From contig LN890288.1 in NCBI GenBank assembly GCA_900016775.1, positions 434,001-498,000 on the forward strand: a stretch of 64,000 nucleotides of DNA, in the 5' to 3' direction. A program made the translations under genes and the position numbers. Source of the DNA: Serratia symbiotica. GTDB lineage: Bacteria > Pseudomonadota > Gammaproteobacteria > Enterobacterales > Enterobacteriaceae. Under the pieces are notes generated by a model. The model was not told the origin of the DNA. It saw only the letters and a list, made by a program, of their open reading frames with translations, and did not search any database. Below, piece after piece: positions 48,847 to 59,052 of the stretch (positions within the stretch are counted from its first letter, which is position 1; the number at the start of each line of letters is the position of its first letter).

Positions 48847-50004
48847 ATGATAAATAAAATTTTTTTTTATAAAAAATATTTTTTTAAAAATAAAAAAAAT
48901 ATTATTTTAAAATATTTAACAAAAAAAATATTAAAAAATCAAATTTTTATTTTATTAATTTTATTTTTAGTATTTTTTTTTCAAAATTTAATAAGAATTT
49001 TAGATGATACAATAAATAATAATATTTCAACAAAATTAACATTTTTTTTATTATTATTTAATATACCAAAAATAATACAACTTATTCTTCCTTTAAGTTT
49101 ATTTCTTAGTATTTTATTAACATTAAGAAAATTATATGCAGATAGTGAAATTACTATTATGTATTCTTGTGGGTTGCATTATAAAATTTTAATAATTCCT
49201 GCAATGTTATTGGCAATGTTTACTGCTGTTATAGCTTTTATAAATATATTTATAATTAGTCCTATTATTTATAATTATCAAAGTATTATTATTAATGAAG
49301 TAAAAAGTAATTTAAATTATTCTGGATTAACAGAAGGGCAATTTAAATCATTAAAAAATGGAAACATCATTTTTTTTATAAAAAATATAAAAAATAATAA
49401 ATTAAATAAAATATTTTTAGCACAATTTCAATCAAATAATATTAATTTTCCATCTATAATAACTGCAGAAAATGGAAAAATTGAATTTAAAAAAGATGGT
49501 TCACAAATCATTATTTTAAATAAAGGAACTAGTTTTGAATGTACTAAATTATTACATAATTTTAATATTACTAATTTTAATGATTATAAAATATTTATTC
49601 AATATAAGAAAATTACATTAAATAATATTAATGATAATTCAGAACAAATGTTAATAAAATCACTTTGGAAATCAAAAAATCAAAATATACGTGCTGAATT
49701 ACACTGGCGTTTAACATTAGTTATTTCAGTAATATTAATGGCATTATTAGCTGTTCCAGTTAGCTTAATAAATCCAAGAACAGGAAATATATTAAATATT
49801 TTATTTGCTATATTATTATATTTATTTTTTTTCTTATTACAAACTACATTACATTCAAAAACTATTAAAGAAAAATTAGATCCAATACTTTGGTTATGGG
49901 GAGTAAATTTTATTTATTTTATTTTAATATTATTATTAAATTTATGGAATACTATATTAATACGTAAATTTCGTTTTTATCTAAAAAAATCATTTAATGT
50001 TTAA
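48847..50004 (+). CDS. lptF: LPS export permease LptF
   Basis: Inner-membrane half of the LptB2FG transporter that pulls LPS out of the membrane. It has 385 residues against 366 in E. coli. Four membrane segments near the N-terminus and three at the C-terminus flank the periplasmic beta-jellyroll. RILDDTINNNIS, LILPLSLFLSILLTLRKLYADSEITIMYSCG and AVPVSLINPRTGNIL are family-like. From ATG 48847 there are about 17 extra Lys/Phe-rich residues before homology to the E. coli N-terminus begins (IILKYLTKKILKNQ); no ribosome-binding site is seen. An ATT start at 48901 would match the E. coli start but also lacks one. Confidence 0.95.
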   Translation: MINKIFFYKKYFFKNKKNIILKYLTKKILKNQIFILLILFLVFFFQNLIRILDDTINNNISTKLTFFLLLFNIPKIIQLILPLSLFLSILLTLRKLYADSEITIMYSCGLHYKILIIPAMLLAMFTAVIAFINIFIISPIIYNYQSIIINEVKSNLNYSGLTEGQFKSLKNGNIIFFIKNIKNNKLNKIFLAQFQSNNINFPSIITAENGKIEFKKDGSQIIILNKGTSFECTKLLHNFNITNFNDYKIFIQYKKITLNNINDNSEQMLIKSLWKSKNQNIRAELHWRLTLVISVILMALLAVPVSLINPRTGNILNILFAILLYLFFFLLQTTLHSKTIKEKLDPILWLWGVNFIYFILILLLNLWNTILIRKFRFYLKKSFNV

Positions 50005-51067
50005 TATATTAGATCGATATATTAGTAAAATAATTTTTTATAATGTAATTATTACATTATTAATGTTAATATCTTTATCTAGTATTATTAAATTTATTGA
50101 TCAATTACGTAAAATAGGACAAGGTACTTATACTACAGTAAAAGCAGAATTTTTTACATTACTTAGTATACCAAAAGATATTGAAATTTTTTTACCAATG
50201 TCAGTATTAATTGGTACATTAATTGGTTTAGGTCAATTATCAACATATAATGAATTAATCATAATGCAAGCCTCTGGTTTTACTCGTATGCAGATTTCTA
50301 AATCAGTAGTAAAAACTGCTATTCCATTTATATTAATAATTATGATTATCAGTGAATGGATAGTACCATATAGCGATAAAATAGCACATAATTTTCGTTT
50401 ACAACAATTATATAATAATTCTCTTCTCTCTATAAAAAATAAATTATGGATCAAAGATAAAAATGATTTTATATATATTGATCATATTAATACTAAAAAT
50501 GAAATATTTGGTATAAATATTTATCATTTTAATCATTTAGGAAACTTAGAAACCATACGTTATGCTAATACTGCTAATTTTAAAAATAAAATATGGATAT
50601 TATCTAAAGTTAATAATTTTCACTTAATTAATAAAAAAAAAATAATTAATAAAAAAAAATTACTTGATGAATGGAAAACAAATCTTACTCCAGAAGAAAT
50701 AATTCTAACAACGTTGAATCCTAATTCAATTTCTATTAAAAAAATATATCATTATATTCAATATTTAAAACATAATAATCAAAACACAAAATATTATCAA
50801 TTAAATCTATGGAAAAAAATTTTTTCACCATTTTCTATTATTGTTATGATGTTAATGGCATTATCTTGTGTTTTTGGTCCATTACAAAGTATATCAATAA
50901 ATATTCGTATTTTAATTGGAATAATTTTAGGTTTATTATGTTATTCATTAAATAAAATCTTTGGACAATTAGGTTTAATATATAATTTACCACCATTATT
51001 AAATGTAATTTTACCTAATATTATATTTTTTGTTTTTAGTATATATATGTTATTAAAAAAAACATAA
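49997..51067 (+). CDS. lptG: LPS export permease LptG
   Basis: Partner of LptF. It has 356 residues against 360 in E. coli. It overlaps the end of lptF by 8 bases, so the two are probably translationally coupled. Start MFNILDRYISKIIFYNVIITLLMLISLSSIIKF aligns with E. coli from FGVLDRYIGKTIF. VVMQASGFTRMQ-like IIMQASGFTRMQISKSVVKTAIP and the C-terminal FGPLQSISINIRI are conserved. No other Lpt gene is in the window. Confidence 0.96.
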   Translation: MFNILDRYISKIIFYNVIITLLMLISLSSIIKFIDQLRKIGQGTYTTVKAEFFTLLSIPKDIEIFLPMSVLIGTLIGLGQLSTYNELIIMQASGFTRMQISKSVVKTAIPFILIIMIISEWIVPYSDKIAHNFRLQQLYNNSLLSIKNKLWIKDKNDFIYIDHINTKNEIFGINIYHFNHLGNLETIRYANTANFKNKIWILSKVNNFHLINKKKIINKKKLLDEWKTNLTPEEIILTTLNPNSISIKKIYHYIQYLKHNNQNTKYYQLNLWKKIFSPFSIIVMMLMALSCVFGPLQSISINIRILIGIILGLLCYSLNKIFGQLGLIYNLPPLLNVILPNIIFFVFSIYMLLKKT

Positions 51068-51170
51068 AATTAAAATATAAAAATTATTTATATAAAAATT
51101 ATTTAGAATTCATATAATTTTTAAAAATTACATAATTCAATATATTAATATTTTAAATAAAATTTAAAAT

Positions 51171-51800
51171 TTATGAAAAATCTAATAAAATATTTTTTGC
51201 TTGATTAATAAGGTGATGACGAGAAAAAATAAGTTGAATACGATTACCTCCTACTTGTTTCCATAAAACAGCAGATCGAATACCTGCTAATAAAATACTA
51301 CGAATTTTTGCTTGCATATATGAATTTCTTAAAATTGATGCTGAACCAATAATTTCAATTTTAGGTCCAATCGGACTAATAACATCAATATATATTTTAG
51401 CTAATTCATTAATAATAATATCTGATTCAAAATTTAAATCTATTAATTTATGTTCAACTTGATTAAGACGTTTACTCAATATATCTATAGCATTTTTATT
51501 ATTATATAACTTACGTTCTAATGCCATTAAATTTAACGTATAACGAGTTAATTCAGCACCTATTCCTATATTATTAATATTAAGAACACTCATTAAAGTT
51601 TCTAAACCAATTTTTAATTTAGATTCTTTACCACCAAATACTGCTAACGTAGAAGGAGAATTTAATGGTAATATACTACTTAATGAAGTATAAAATGCTT
51701 CATGATCACATTTACCTTTATTTGCTAATTGTTGAACTAATCTTACCGACTGACTAATTCCAGCCATTGCTAATGTAATATCATAATAATTTTTTGTCAC
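51171..51800 (-). CDS. hflD: HflD, membrane-associated protein
   Basis: Known in E. coli as the factor that binds phage lambda CII; its normal role is unclear. It starts at GTG 51800 behind AGGAG. It has 209 residues against 213 in E. coli. TKNYYDITLAMAGISQSVRLVQQLA, PSTLAVFGG, RYTLNLMALERKL and LLAGIRSAVLWKQVGGNRIQLIFSR match closely. Its E. coli neighbours mnmA and purB are not here. Conservation in a host-bound symbiont supports a housekeeping role unrelated to phage. Confidence 0.95.
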   Translation of the reverse strand: MTKNYYDITLAMAGISQSVRLVQQLANKGKCDHEAFYTSLSSILPLNSPSTLAVFGGKESKLKIGLETLMSVLNINNIGIGAELTRYTLNLMALERKLYNNKNAIDILSKRLNQVEHKLIDLNFESDIIINELAKIYIDVISPIGPKIEIIGSASILRNSYMQAKIRSILLAGIRSAVLWKQVGGNRIQLIFSRHHLINQAKNILLDFS

Positions 51801-52109
51801 ATTAACTCCTGTTAATATTATTTATTAATAATAAAACTAAATAATTTTTTAAAAATTTTATATATAAATTTACTAAATAAATCTAAAAATAATTTTAAAA
51901 TATAAAATATAATATTTAAAATAAATAAATTTTAATTAAAATATTTTAATATTAACCTAATTAAATTTAAATAAATACTAAAAATATTAAAATAAAAAAA
52001 TTAAAATATATTAATTATATTTTTTTTTAAAATAAAAAAAATAAAATTTATTTTTTATCTATAATATAATATTTAAAATAAACAAAGAAAATAAAAAGAG
52101 ATTTTATTA
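51801..52109 (+). other. Divergent hflD/ydiK spacer
   Basis: About 310 bases of A/T with no recognisable element except AGAGAT shortly before ydiK. Confidence 0.5.
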
Positions 52110-53162
52110 ATGATAAAATTAAAACAATTAAATAATGTACCAAAAATTATTTTTAATATATTATTTATTGTAATTATGATTATTGCTAATTTTTGGGTTA
52201 TTCAACCTTTTATTCTAGGATTCACTTGGGCTGTAATTGTTGTAATTGCAACTTGGCCATTATTAATTAAATTACAAAATATTTTATGGAATAATCGTTT
52301 ACTAGCTGTAACTAGTATGATGTTATTACTTATTTTATTATTTATTTTACCAATTTCTTTAATGATTTATAGCTTAATTAATAATAGTAGTTCACTTATT
52401 TCTGGGATTATTACATTAAAAAAATTACATTTTTCTAATCTAGAATGGTTACAATCTTTACCTATAATAGGTGAAAAAATTTATAATAGTTATTATATAT
52501 TAGTTAATACTAATGGATCTGATTTATTAATAAAAATACAACCATATTTTGGAAAAACTGCTACTTGGTGTATCACACAAATAATACATATTGGTCATTT
52601 ATTTCTGCATTGCATATTAATGTTACTATTTAGTACAATATTATATATACATGGTGAAAAATTAGCACTTGGAATTCGTAATCTCGCAATACGTTTAGGT
52701 ATAAAAAATAGTGATAATACAATATTACTTAGTGGACAAGCAATTCGTGCAGTAGCATTAGGTGTAATAGTTACAGCATTAATACAATCAATTTTAAGTG
52801 GTATTGGATTAGCAATAAGTGGTATTCCTGCTGCTACCTGGTTAACAATATTAATATTTATTTTATGTGTAGCGCAATTAGGACCATTATTAATATTAAT
52901 ACCAGCAATTATTTGGTTATATTGGAATGGAGATAATACTTGCGCTATAATATTAATTATATGGAGTAGCATAGTTACTATATTAGATAATATCATACGA
53001 CCAATTCTAATTCGTATGGGTGCTGATTTACCAATGATTCTTATTTTATCAGGAGTAATAGGAGGTTTATTAGCGTTTGGTTTAATTGGTGTATTTATTG
53101 GTCCAGTAATTCTAGCTATATCTTTTCGTTTACTTACTGCATGGATATATAAAAATACTTAA
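52110..53162 (+). CDS. ydiK: YdiK-like AI-2E family inner-membrane protein
   Basis: Polytopic membrane protein of the AI-2E transporter/permease family. It matches E. coli YdiK over its length (350 against 370 residues; the charged C-terminal tail is missing). About eight membrane segments are present. Conserved stretches are WVIQPFILGFTWAVIVVIATWP, LSGQAIRAVALGVIVTALIQS, LGPLLILIPAIIWLYWNGD and IRPILIRMGADLPMILILSGVIGGL. The substrate is not established for YdiK itself; other members export autoinducer-2 or act in sodium-proton exchange, so transport is an inference. Confidence 0.93.
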   Translation: MIKLKQLNNVPKIIFNILFIVIMIIANFWVIQPFILGFTWAVIVVIATWPLLIKLQNILWNNRLLAVTSMMLLLILLFILPISLMIYSLINNSSSLISGIITLKKLHFSNLEWLQSLPIIGEKIYNSYYILVNTNGSDLLIKIQPYFGKTATWCITQIIHIGHLFLHCILMLLFSTILYIHGEKLALGIRNLAIRLGIKNSDNTILLSGQAIRAVALGVIVTALIQSILSGIGLAISGIPAATWLTILIFILCVAQLGPLLILIPAIIWLYWNGDNTCAIILIIWSSIVTILDNIIRPILIRMGADLPMILILSGVIGGLLAFGLIGVFIGPVILAISFRLLTAWIYKNT

Positions 53163-53473
53163 ATATATTATTATATTTTTTTTTAAAATTTTTATCTATT
53201 TTAATAAATTATATAAGTATTTAACAATATAATTATTTAAATTTTTATTATTTAATAACATATTATTTTTTTTATAAATTTATGATAATTTTTTATTATA
53301 ATAACTATACTATAAATTATAATATTTATATTTATAATAAATTTTATTTTTATATTTTATATTCATTAATAATAATTAATATATTAATTATATATTAAAA
53401 ATAATAAATACATTTATATTTTAATATAAATAAGTAAATTATAAGTAATTGTTATTTTATATATTATATTTTA
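53163..53473 (+). other. Convergent ydiK/lpoA spacer
   Basis: About 310 bases of A/T with no frame and no clear hairpin terminator. Confidence 0.5.
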
Positions 53474-55465
53474 TTATACAGGAACTATTATTCCATTTTC
53501 ATATTTTAACCAAAATAATTTTCTACTAATTACGCAATTAGGTAATGTCATAAGAGTACCAGTAACACCTTTAATAGATATTAAAGGAATATAATTAAAT
53601 TTAATAAATTGTTGAGATAATATCCAAGAATCTATTCCCATAGCATATAAACGAATTAATGAATAATTATTTTTAAAATTTAACATAGCTTTTTTAAAAA
53701 ATTCTGATTTAAAATCTAAAAAAAATGGCATATCACTAAACTGTAAACCTTCCATTTCTAAACGAAAATCTAAATCATTTCCACCTGTATAACTACGTGA
53801 ACTAGCATATATTGCTATTTTTTCATGTAAACTTATAATTGAATCAATCATTGATTTTATTATAATTAATTGATCTGAAGTAGCTATAATATAAATTGAA
53901 TCAATATCATTATTAAATATTTCTTGTTCTTTAGTTAAAAATGTAGAAGAAATTGATTCTATCATATTATTAGGTAATACAGAAATAGGTATACCTTTTA
54001 ATTTAAAACTACCATTATTTGCAATTTTACGTAATTCATCTATAGAACCAATATTTTGAAATAATACTGTTTGACCACCTAATTTTATCCATTCTTTATA
54101 AAAAGAATTAATAATACGAATACCAAAAGATCCATTTGGAACTAATAATAATGGTTTACGTTTTTTTTGATCCCAAATATGATGAACAGCATCACGTGCT
54201 TCATCTTCTGGTGATAATGAAAAATAACAAATATTTGAATTATTATTCAATATTTCTGGTTGATTTAATGCAAGTATCTTTAATGAAGTTTTAATATTAA
54301 ATAATTGATTAACATTTTCTTTTAATAATGGACCAATTACTAATGTGACATTATCTTTTTGTGCTTGATCCAATAAAAATTCTAATGATTGATTAGTAGT
54401 ATCATATATCTTTAATTGTATATTATCTATAAATGGTAATACATCAACTGTTGATTTAGAAATATTTGCTAAATCTAAAGGTGATAAAACAGTATTTATT
54501 ATATTATTAAAATTAAGATTTTTAGAAAACTGTATTATTTTATTAAAAATATTTGTTTCATATGTTAATGGAATAGATGTTTTTGCTAAAAAATCTTCTT
54601 TTGCCGCTTCAAAACCTTGAATAATAGCATCAGAAAATATTTTAGCTTGACCAGATAATGGAAGAAATAACGCAATAATTAAATTAGCATTATTAATAAA
54701 ATTAAATTTATTAACTAATACAGTAGGTAATGTTTTTGTTACTGGATGATATGGATATCTATTTTTCCAACTTTCTAATTTTATTTTAAATAATGCTAAA
54801 TCTTGTTTATAATCCCAATAAATTTTTAATAAATCTAACCACCCTTTTAATATATTTTCATTAGAATCAATAATTATATTATTAATATCATATGAAACTA
54901 ACTTTAATAATGTTTGCCAAGTTAAATCTAAATTATTTTGTCGTGCTTGATCAACTAATAAAGATTCTTCTTTAATATAAGAACGAATTAATAATAAATA
55001 ATCATCATCTTCATTAACAGTAATTAATTTTGAATTATCATTCAAACACTTATTTACTAATAAAAAATTATTATTAAAATAATTTAATTTTTTTTTATTA
55101 AAATTATTATTTTTTAAAGCAAAATCAATTTCAAAAATTAAAAGATTTTTTTCTAATAATTGTAAATCATTCAGATCTTGAGGTAATAATGATAATTCAT
55201 TATATGCTTTAATATAATTACCTTCATATAACAATGCACGAATAGCAAGTAATTGCCAATTAACTTTATTTTTAAAATTACATTTTTGTGATGCTAATAA
55301 ATAATAATCTGAATTAATACAAATTTTATTTTGCATATTTATAGGTATTACATATGGTAATACATTTTTACAACCTATTGAAATAAAAAAAAATATAATA
55401 ATAAAAATCAAATAAAAAAACTTAAAATATTTTTTTTTATTTAAAATAAATATTAAAAAAAACAT
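53474..55465 (-). CDS. lpoA: LpoA, outer-membrane lipoprotein activator of PBP1A
   Basis: Outer-membrane lipoprotein that reaches through the periplasm to switch on the peptidoglycan synthase PBP1A. Long hydrophobic signal with lipobox ending at Cys32 (ISIGC). It has 663 residues against 678 in E. coli. The N-terminal TPR part (KVNWQLLAIRALLYEGNYIKA) is followed by the periplasmic-binding-like C-terminal part (IALFLPLSGQAKIFSDAIIQGFEAAK, LALNQPEI, YFSLSPEDEARDA, LEMEGLQFSDMP, and the end NCVISRKLFWLKYENG). The flexible Ala/Pro/Gln insert of E. coli is shortened. It is divergent from rnpB; E. coli has rsmI between them. Confidence 0.95.
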   Translation of the reverse strand: MFFLIFILNKKKYFKFFYLIFIIIFFFISIGCKNVLPYVIPINMQNKICINSDYYLLASQKCNFKNKVNWQLLAIRALLYEGNYIKAYNELSLLPQDLNDLQLLEKNLLIFEIDFALKNNNFNKKKLNYFNNNFLLVNKCLNDNSKLITVNEDDDYLLLIRSYIKEESLLVDQARQNNLDLTWQTLLKLVSYDINNIIIDSNENILKGWLDLLKIYWDYKQDLALFKIKLESWKNRYPYHPVTKTLPTVLVNKFNFINNANLIIALFLPLSGQAKIFSDAIIQGFEAAKEDFLAKTSIPLTYETNIFNKIIQFSKNLNFNNIINTVLSPLDLANISKSTVDVLPFIDNIQLKIYDTTNQSLEFLLDQAQKDNVTLVIGPLLKENVNQLFNIKTSLKILALNQPEILNNNSNICYFSLSPEDEARDAVHHIWDQKKRKPLLLVPNGSFGIRIINSFYKEWIKLGGQTVLFQNIGSIDELRKIANNGSFKLKGIPISVLPNNMIESISSTFLTKEQEIFNNDIDSIYIIATSDQLIIIKSMIDSIISLHEKIAIYASSRSYTGGNDLDFRLEMEGLQFSDMPFFLDFKSEFFKKAMLNFKNNYSLIRLYAMGIDSWILSQQFIKFNYIPLISIKGVTGTLMTLPNCVISRKLFWLKYENGIIVPV

Positions 55466-55687
55466 AAATTATCCAACAATATTTTATATAAAAATATGAA
55501 ATTAAATATTTTAAAAATATTAATAAATTAAATAATATATAATTTTAAATAAAAATTATATATTATTTTATAATAATTTTATAATTTAAAATAAATAATA
55601 TTATTGTAAAATATTTTAAAAATAAAATATAAAAATTTTAAAATAATAAATAATTTTTATACTATATTTAATTACATTACAAAACAA

Positions 55688-55716
55688 TTGACTTATTAAA
55701 TACTTTACAATATTAT
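55688..55716 (+). promoter_or_regulatory. Sigma-70 promoter of rnpB
   Basis: TTGACT (55688-55693), a 17-base spacer and TATTAT (55711-55716). The start predicted 8-9 bases on falls on the 5' end of the RNA derived independently from its terminal pairing. Confidence 0.8.
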
Positions 55717-55724
55717 TTATTAAT

Positions 55725-56099
55725 AGAGTTGATCAAACAGTCGCTGCTTTTATATTTTTTAAAAAAATAAAGGAGAGGAAAGTCCGGGCTCCATAGAGCA
55801 AAGTGCCAGGTAATACCTGGGAGATGTAAATCTACGACTAGTGCAACAGAAAATAAACCACCAATATTTTATAATAAAATTTATCAAAAAAATATAGGTA
55901 AGGGTGAAATGGTGTGGTAAGAGCACACCGCATATCTGGTAACAGAATATGGCATGGTAAACTCCACTTGGAGCAAAGCTAAATAGAGATTTATATGTAT
56001 TGCTCGTACTGAATCTGGGTAAGCTGCTTGAATTAGTGAGTGATTACTAATCTAGAAAAATGACTGTTTATAACAGAACCCGGCTTATCGATCAACTCT
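55725..56099 (+). ncRNA. rnpB: RNase P RNA (M1 RNA)
   Basis: Catalytic RNA that matures tRNA 5' ends. About 375 nt against 377 in E. coli. The ends AGAGTTGATC and GATCAACTCT pair (helix P1). Conserved blocks include ACAGTCGCTGCTTTT, GAGGAAAGTCCGGGCTCCATAG, AAAGTGCCAGGTAA, TAAGGGTGAAA, GGTAAGAGCACACC, GTAAACTCCAC and CAGAACCCGGCTTATCGATC. Peripheral helices, such as the P3 tip at about 55750-55770 and the stem near 55865-55890, have become A/T, but the core is unchanged. AGAACCCGG keeps part of the tRNA-contact region. Confidence 0.97.
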
Positions 56100-56368
56100 A
56101 ATTTAAAAAACTAAATTATTTATATTTAATAAATATAAAAATATTCAATAAAAATTATTTATTTTCTAAAATTTATAAAATAAAATCATATTGTATATAT
56201 TTAAAATATAAATAATAAAATAAATAATAATCATTCATAATAAACATTATATAATTTAAAATTCAATATATTTTTAAAAAATATACTAATTAATTTTTAA
56301 TTAAATTAAAATTAATAATATAAATAATTTTCTTTGATATTTAAAAAAATAAAATATAGGAAGTATCA

Positions 56369-57592
56369 ATGAAACGTATATTTATTATAGTATTAGACTC
56401 ATTTGGTATTGGAAATAATATTAATTCTAAACCCTTTAATGATCAAAGAGCAGATACTTTAGGACATATTGCAGAAGTTTGTGCACGTAATGAAGCTAAT
56501 TTTGGTCGATATGGTATATTAAAATTACCTAATTTAAATCGTCTTGGATTAGGTAAAGCAGCACAAGCTTCTACAGGTAAATTTCCAAAAGGATTTAATA
56601 AAAATATAAAAATTATCGGTGCATATGCTTATGCTAGTGAATTATCTTATGGTAAAGATACTGTATCAGGTCATTGGGAAATAACTGGTGTACCAGTACT
56701 TTGTGAATGGGGATATTTTAAAAATATAAATTATAGTTTTCCAGAAAATTTATTATATAAACTAATAAAATATGCTAATTTATCAGGTTATCTTGGAAAT
56801 TGTCATTCTTCTGGAATAGATATTATTAATAAATTTGGAATAGAACATATAAAAACTAAAAAACCAATTTTTTATACTTCTTCTGATTCAGTATTTCAAA
56901 TTGCTTGTCATGAAAAATTTTTTGGTTTAAATAATCTATATTCATTATGTAAAATAACACGTAAAATATTAACTATAGATAATTATAATATTAGTCGTGT
57001 TATTGCTCGCCCTTTTTTAGGTGATACACCAAATAATTTTCAACGTACTGGAAATCGACATGATTTTGTTATAAAACCACCATCTCATACAGTTTTAAAA
57101 AAATTAATAGATGAAAAAAATGGAAAAGTAATATCTATTGGTAAAATTTCTGATATATTTAGTAATATTGGTATTACTAAAAAAATAGATGCTATAGGTA
57201 TTAATAATGTATTAAATGCTACTTTAATAGAAATAAATAAAGCTAATCATAATACTATTGTATTTACTAATTTTGTTGATTTTGATTCATTATATGGTCA
57301 TCGTCGTGATATCGCAGGTTATGCTACTGCATTAGAATTATTTGATAGTCGTGTACCAGAACTAATACAACAAATACAAAATGACGACATTATTATTTTC
57401 ACTGCTGATCATGGTTGTGATCCAACATGGATTGGCACTGATCATACTCGTGAAAATATTCCAATTCTTATATATGGAAAAAAAATAAAACCTGGTTCAC
57501 TTGGTCATCGTAAAACTTTTGCTGACATAGGTCAAACTATTGCAACTTATTTTAATATATCACCAATGGATTATGGTAAATCTATGTTTTAG
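56369..57592 (+). CDS. deoB: Phosphopentomutase
   Basis: Moves phosphate between C1 and C5 of (deoxy)ribose, linking nucleoside breakdown to central metabolism. It has 407 residues, the E. coli length. Two-metal alkaline-phosphatase-type site: VLDSFGIG at the N-terminus, [14 protein letters not shown] with the phosphorylated Thr, [19 protein letters not shown] near the end. AGGAAG lies before the ATG, and the stop is TAG. The other deo genes (deoA, deoC, deoD) are not adjacent, so its present substrate supply cannot be told from this window. Confidence 0.97.
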   Translation: MKRIFIIVLDSFGIGNNINSKPFNDQRADTLGHIAEVCARNEANFGRYGILKLPNLNRLGLGKAAQASTGKFPKGFNKNIKIIGAYAYASELSYGKDTVSGHWEITGVPVLCEWGYFKNINYSFPENLLYKLIKYANLSGYLGNCHSSGIDIINKFGIEHIKTKKPIFYTSSDSVFQIACHEKFFGLNNLYSLCKITRKILTIDNYNISRVIARPFLGDTPNNFQRTGNRHDFVIKPPSHTVLKKLIDEKNGKVISIGKISDIFSNIGITKKIDAIGINNVLNATLIEINKANHNTIVFTNFVDFDSLYGHRRDIAGYATALELFDSRVPELIQQIQNDDIIIFTADHGCDPTWIGTDHTRENIPILIYGKKIKPGSLGHRKTFADIGQTIATYFNISPMDYGKSMF

Positions 57593-57796
57593 ATACATAT
57601 AAAATAAATCAATATAATTATATTATTCATATAGTTATTTAACTGAATATAAAATAAATTAAAATATATTATATATTATTAAATATAATAAATAAATTAT
57701 ATATTATTTTCTTTCAAAAATAAATTAATATTAAAATTAAATTTTATAAAATAGTGTATTATTTACTTTATATAATAATATAACTTAGAGATTATT

Positions 57797-58321
57797 ATGA
57801 AATTTAAGATTTTTTTCTTAAAAATTATTATTCTTCATATTATAATAAATATTTTACATGCAGAAGATGGAAAAATTAATTTTCAAGGCAGTATTATAGA
57901 TTCAGCATGCATTATTTCTACTTCATCTATTAATCAAACTATTATTTTAGGATCTGTATCTATTAAAGAATTTACTAATATAGGTTCTACTGCATCATAT
58001 GCACCATTTAATATTATATTAACTAATTGTCCAGATTCAATAACATCAGCTAAAATTTACTTTAATGGTATAACTCATCCAGATAATAATACAATATTAA
58101 AATTACATCCTGATCAAGAAGCAAATAATATTGGTATAGCAATTTATGATAAAAATAATAAAATGCAAATTCCTATTAATACCTCTATAACAAAAGAAAT
58201 TTCATTATTACCTTCTATAACTAATACTTTAGAATTTGTAGCTAAATATTTTGCTACAAACATACCTGTTACTACTGGTAAAGCAAATTCTAATGTATCT
58301 TTTACTATCACTTATAATTAA
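57797..58321 (+). CDS. Type 1-like fimbrial major subunit (FimA family)
   Basis: Pilin of a chaperone-usher pilus, secreted to the periplasm and polymerised outside. Signal peptide residues 1-22 (ending LHA). Mature start EDGKINFQGSIIDSAC is typical, with the donor strand before it. The disulfide pair is Cys38 and Cys78 (ILTNCPD). The C-terminus FTITYN has the penultimate Tyr173 of the chaperone-binding beta-zipper. 174 residues. AGAG lies 6 bases before the ATG and TATAAT at 57771-57776 may be the -10. It is the first of four genes in line: pilin, chaperone, usher, adhesin. Base use is as AT-rich as the rest, so the operon is old in this lineage, not newly acquired. Confidence 0.93.
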   Translation: MKFKIFFLKIIILHIIINILHAEDGKINFQGSIIDSACIISTSSINQTIILGSVSIKEFTNIGSTASYAPFNIILTNCPDSITSAKIYFNGITHPDNNTILKLHPDQEANNIGIAIYDKNNKMQIPINTSITKEISLLPSITNTLEFVAKYFATNIPVTTGKANSNVSFTITYN

Positions 58322-58339
58322 TATATTATCAATATAAAA

Positions 58340-59023
58340 ATGTTTTATAAAACAATTATTTATCTTTTTTTTATTTTTTTATTTTCTATTATTGATTATA
58401 GTAATGCTACTGGTATACAAATTGGTGGATCACGTATAATTTATAACGCAAATGATACACAAACTAATATTAGTATAAACAATTTAGATAATACACCATA
58501 TTTAATTCAATCTTGGGTAAATAAAAAAATAGATATTTATGATAATAATGAAACTTTTATTACTACCCCTCCACTTTTTCGTTTAGATCCATATACTCAA
58601 AATTCTATTCGTATTATTTATACTGGAAAACCATTACCTCAAAACATTGAATCAGTATATTGGTTAAATATTAAAATAATACCTTCTACTAATCGTAATA
58701 TAACGAATGCATTATTATTATCAGTAAAAAATCGTATGAAAATTTTTTATAGACCGAATGGAATTATTGGTGATGTTACTAAAGCTTATCAAAAATTAAA
58801 ATTTATTAAAAAAAATAATTTACTTTATATTTATAACCCAACACCTTTTAGTGTGTCTCTTTATGATGTAAAAATAAATAATATTATACTTAAAAAACCA
58901 CCTATGGTATTACCTAAACATGAAATACCATTAAATATATCTGTATTTTCTGATACTAAAATTTGTTGGAGAGCAATTAACGATTTTGGCGGAATTTACC
59001 CAGAAAAAAAAATAAACTTGTAA
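58340..59023 (+). CDS. Periplasmic fimbrial chaperone (PapD/FimC family)
   Basis: Binds pilin subunits in the periplasm by donor-strand complementation and brings them to the usher. Signal peptide residues 1-23 (ending SNA). Two Ig-like domains. The invariant arginine (Arg32, mature about 9) is in GGSRIIYN, and the G1-strand lysine in NRMKIFYRP (about Lys134) anchors the subunit carboxylate. The hydrophobic alternation before it (ALLLSVKNRMKIF) is kept. 227 residues, close to FimC. It starts 18 bases after the pilin gene without a clear ribosome-binding site, so translation is probably coupled. Confidence 0.93.
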   Translation: MFYKTIIYLFFIFLFSIIDYSNATGIQIGGSRIIYNANDTQTNISINNLDNTPYLIQSWVNKKIDIYDNNETFITTPPLFRLDPYTQNSIRIIYTGKPLPQNIESVYWLNIKIIPSTNRNITNALLLSVKNRMKIFYRPNGIIGDVTKAYQKLKFIKKNNLLYIYNPTPFSVSLYDVKINNIILKKPPMVLPKHEIPLNISVFSDTKICWRAINDFGGIYPEKKINL

Positions 59024-59025
59024 TT

Positions 59026-59047
59026 CTATAGTGTAAAACTATAGGAG
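59026..59047 (+). promoter_or_regulatory. Hairpin covering the usher ribosome-binding site
   Basis: A perfect 7-bp stem CTATAGT/ACTATAG (59026-59032 with 59038-59044) with loop GTAAA fills the gap between the chaperone and usher genes. Its last two bases are the first two of the usher ribosome-binding site AGGAG (59043-59047), the best such site in the operon. Formation of the stem would partly hide it. Confidence 0.45.
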
Positions 59048-59052
59048 TTTTT

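Noticed and set aside
52595-52996. 133-residue minus-strand frame
   Set aside because: Antisense shadow of ydiK, whose plus-strand reading matches a known family.
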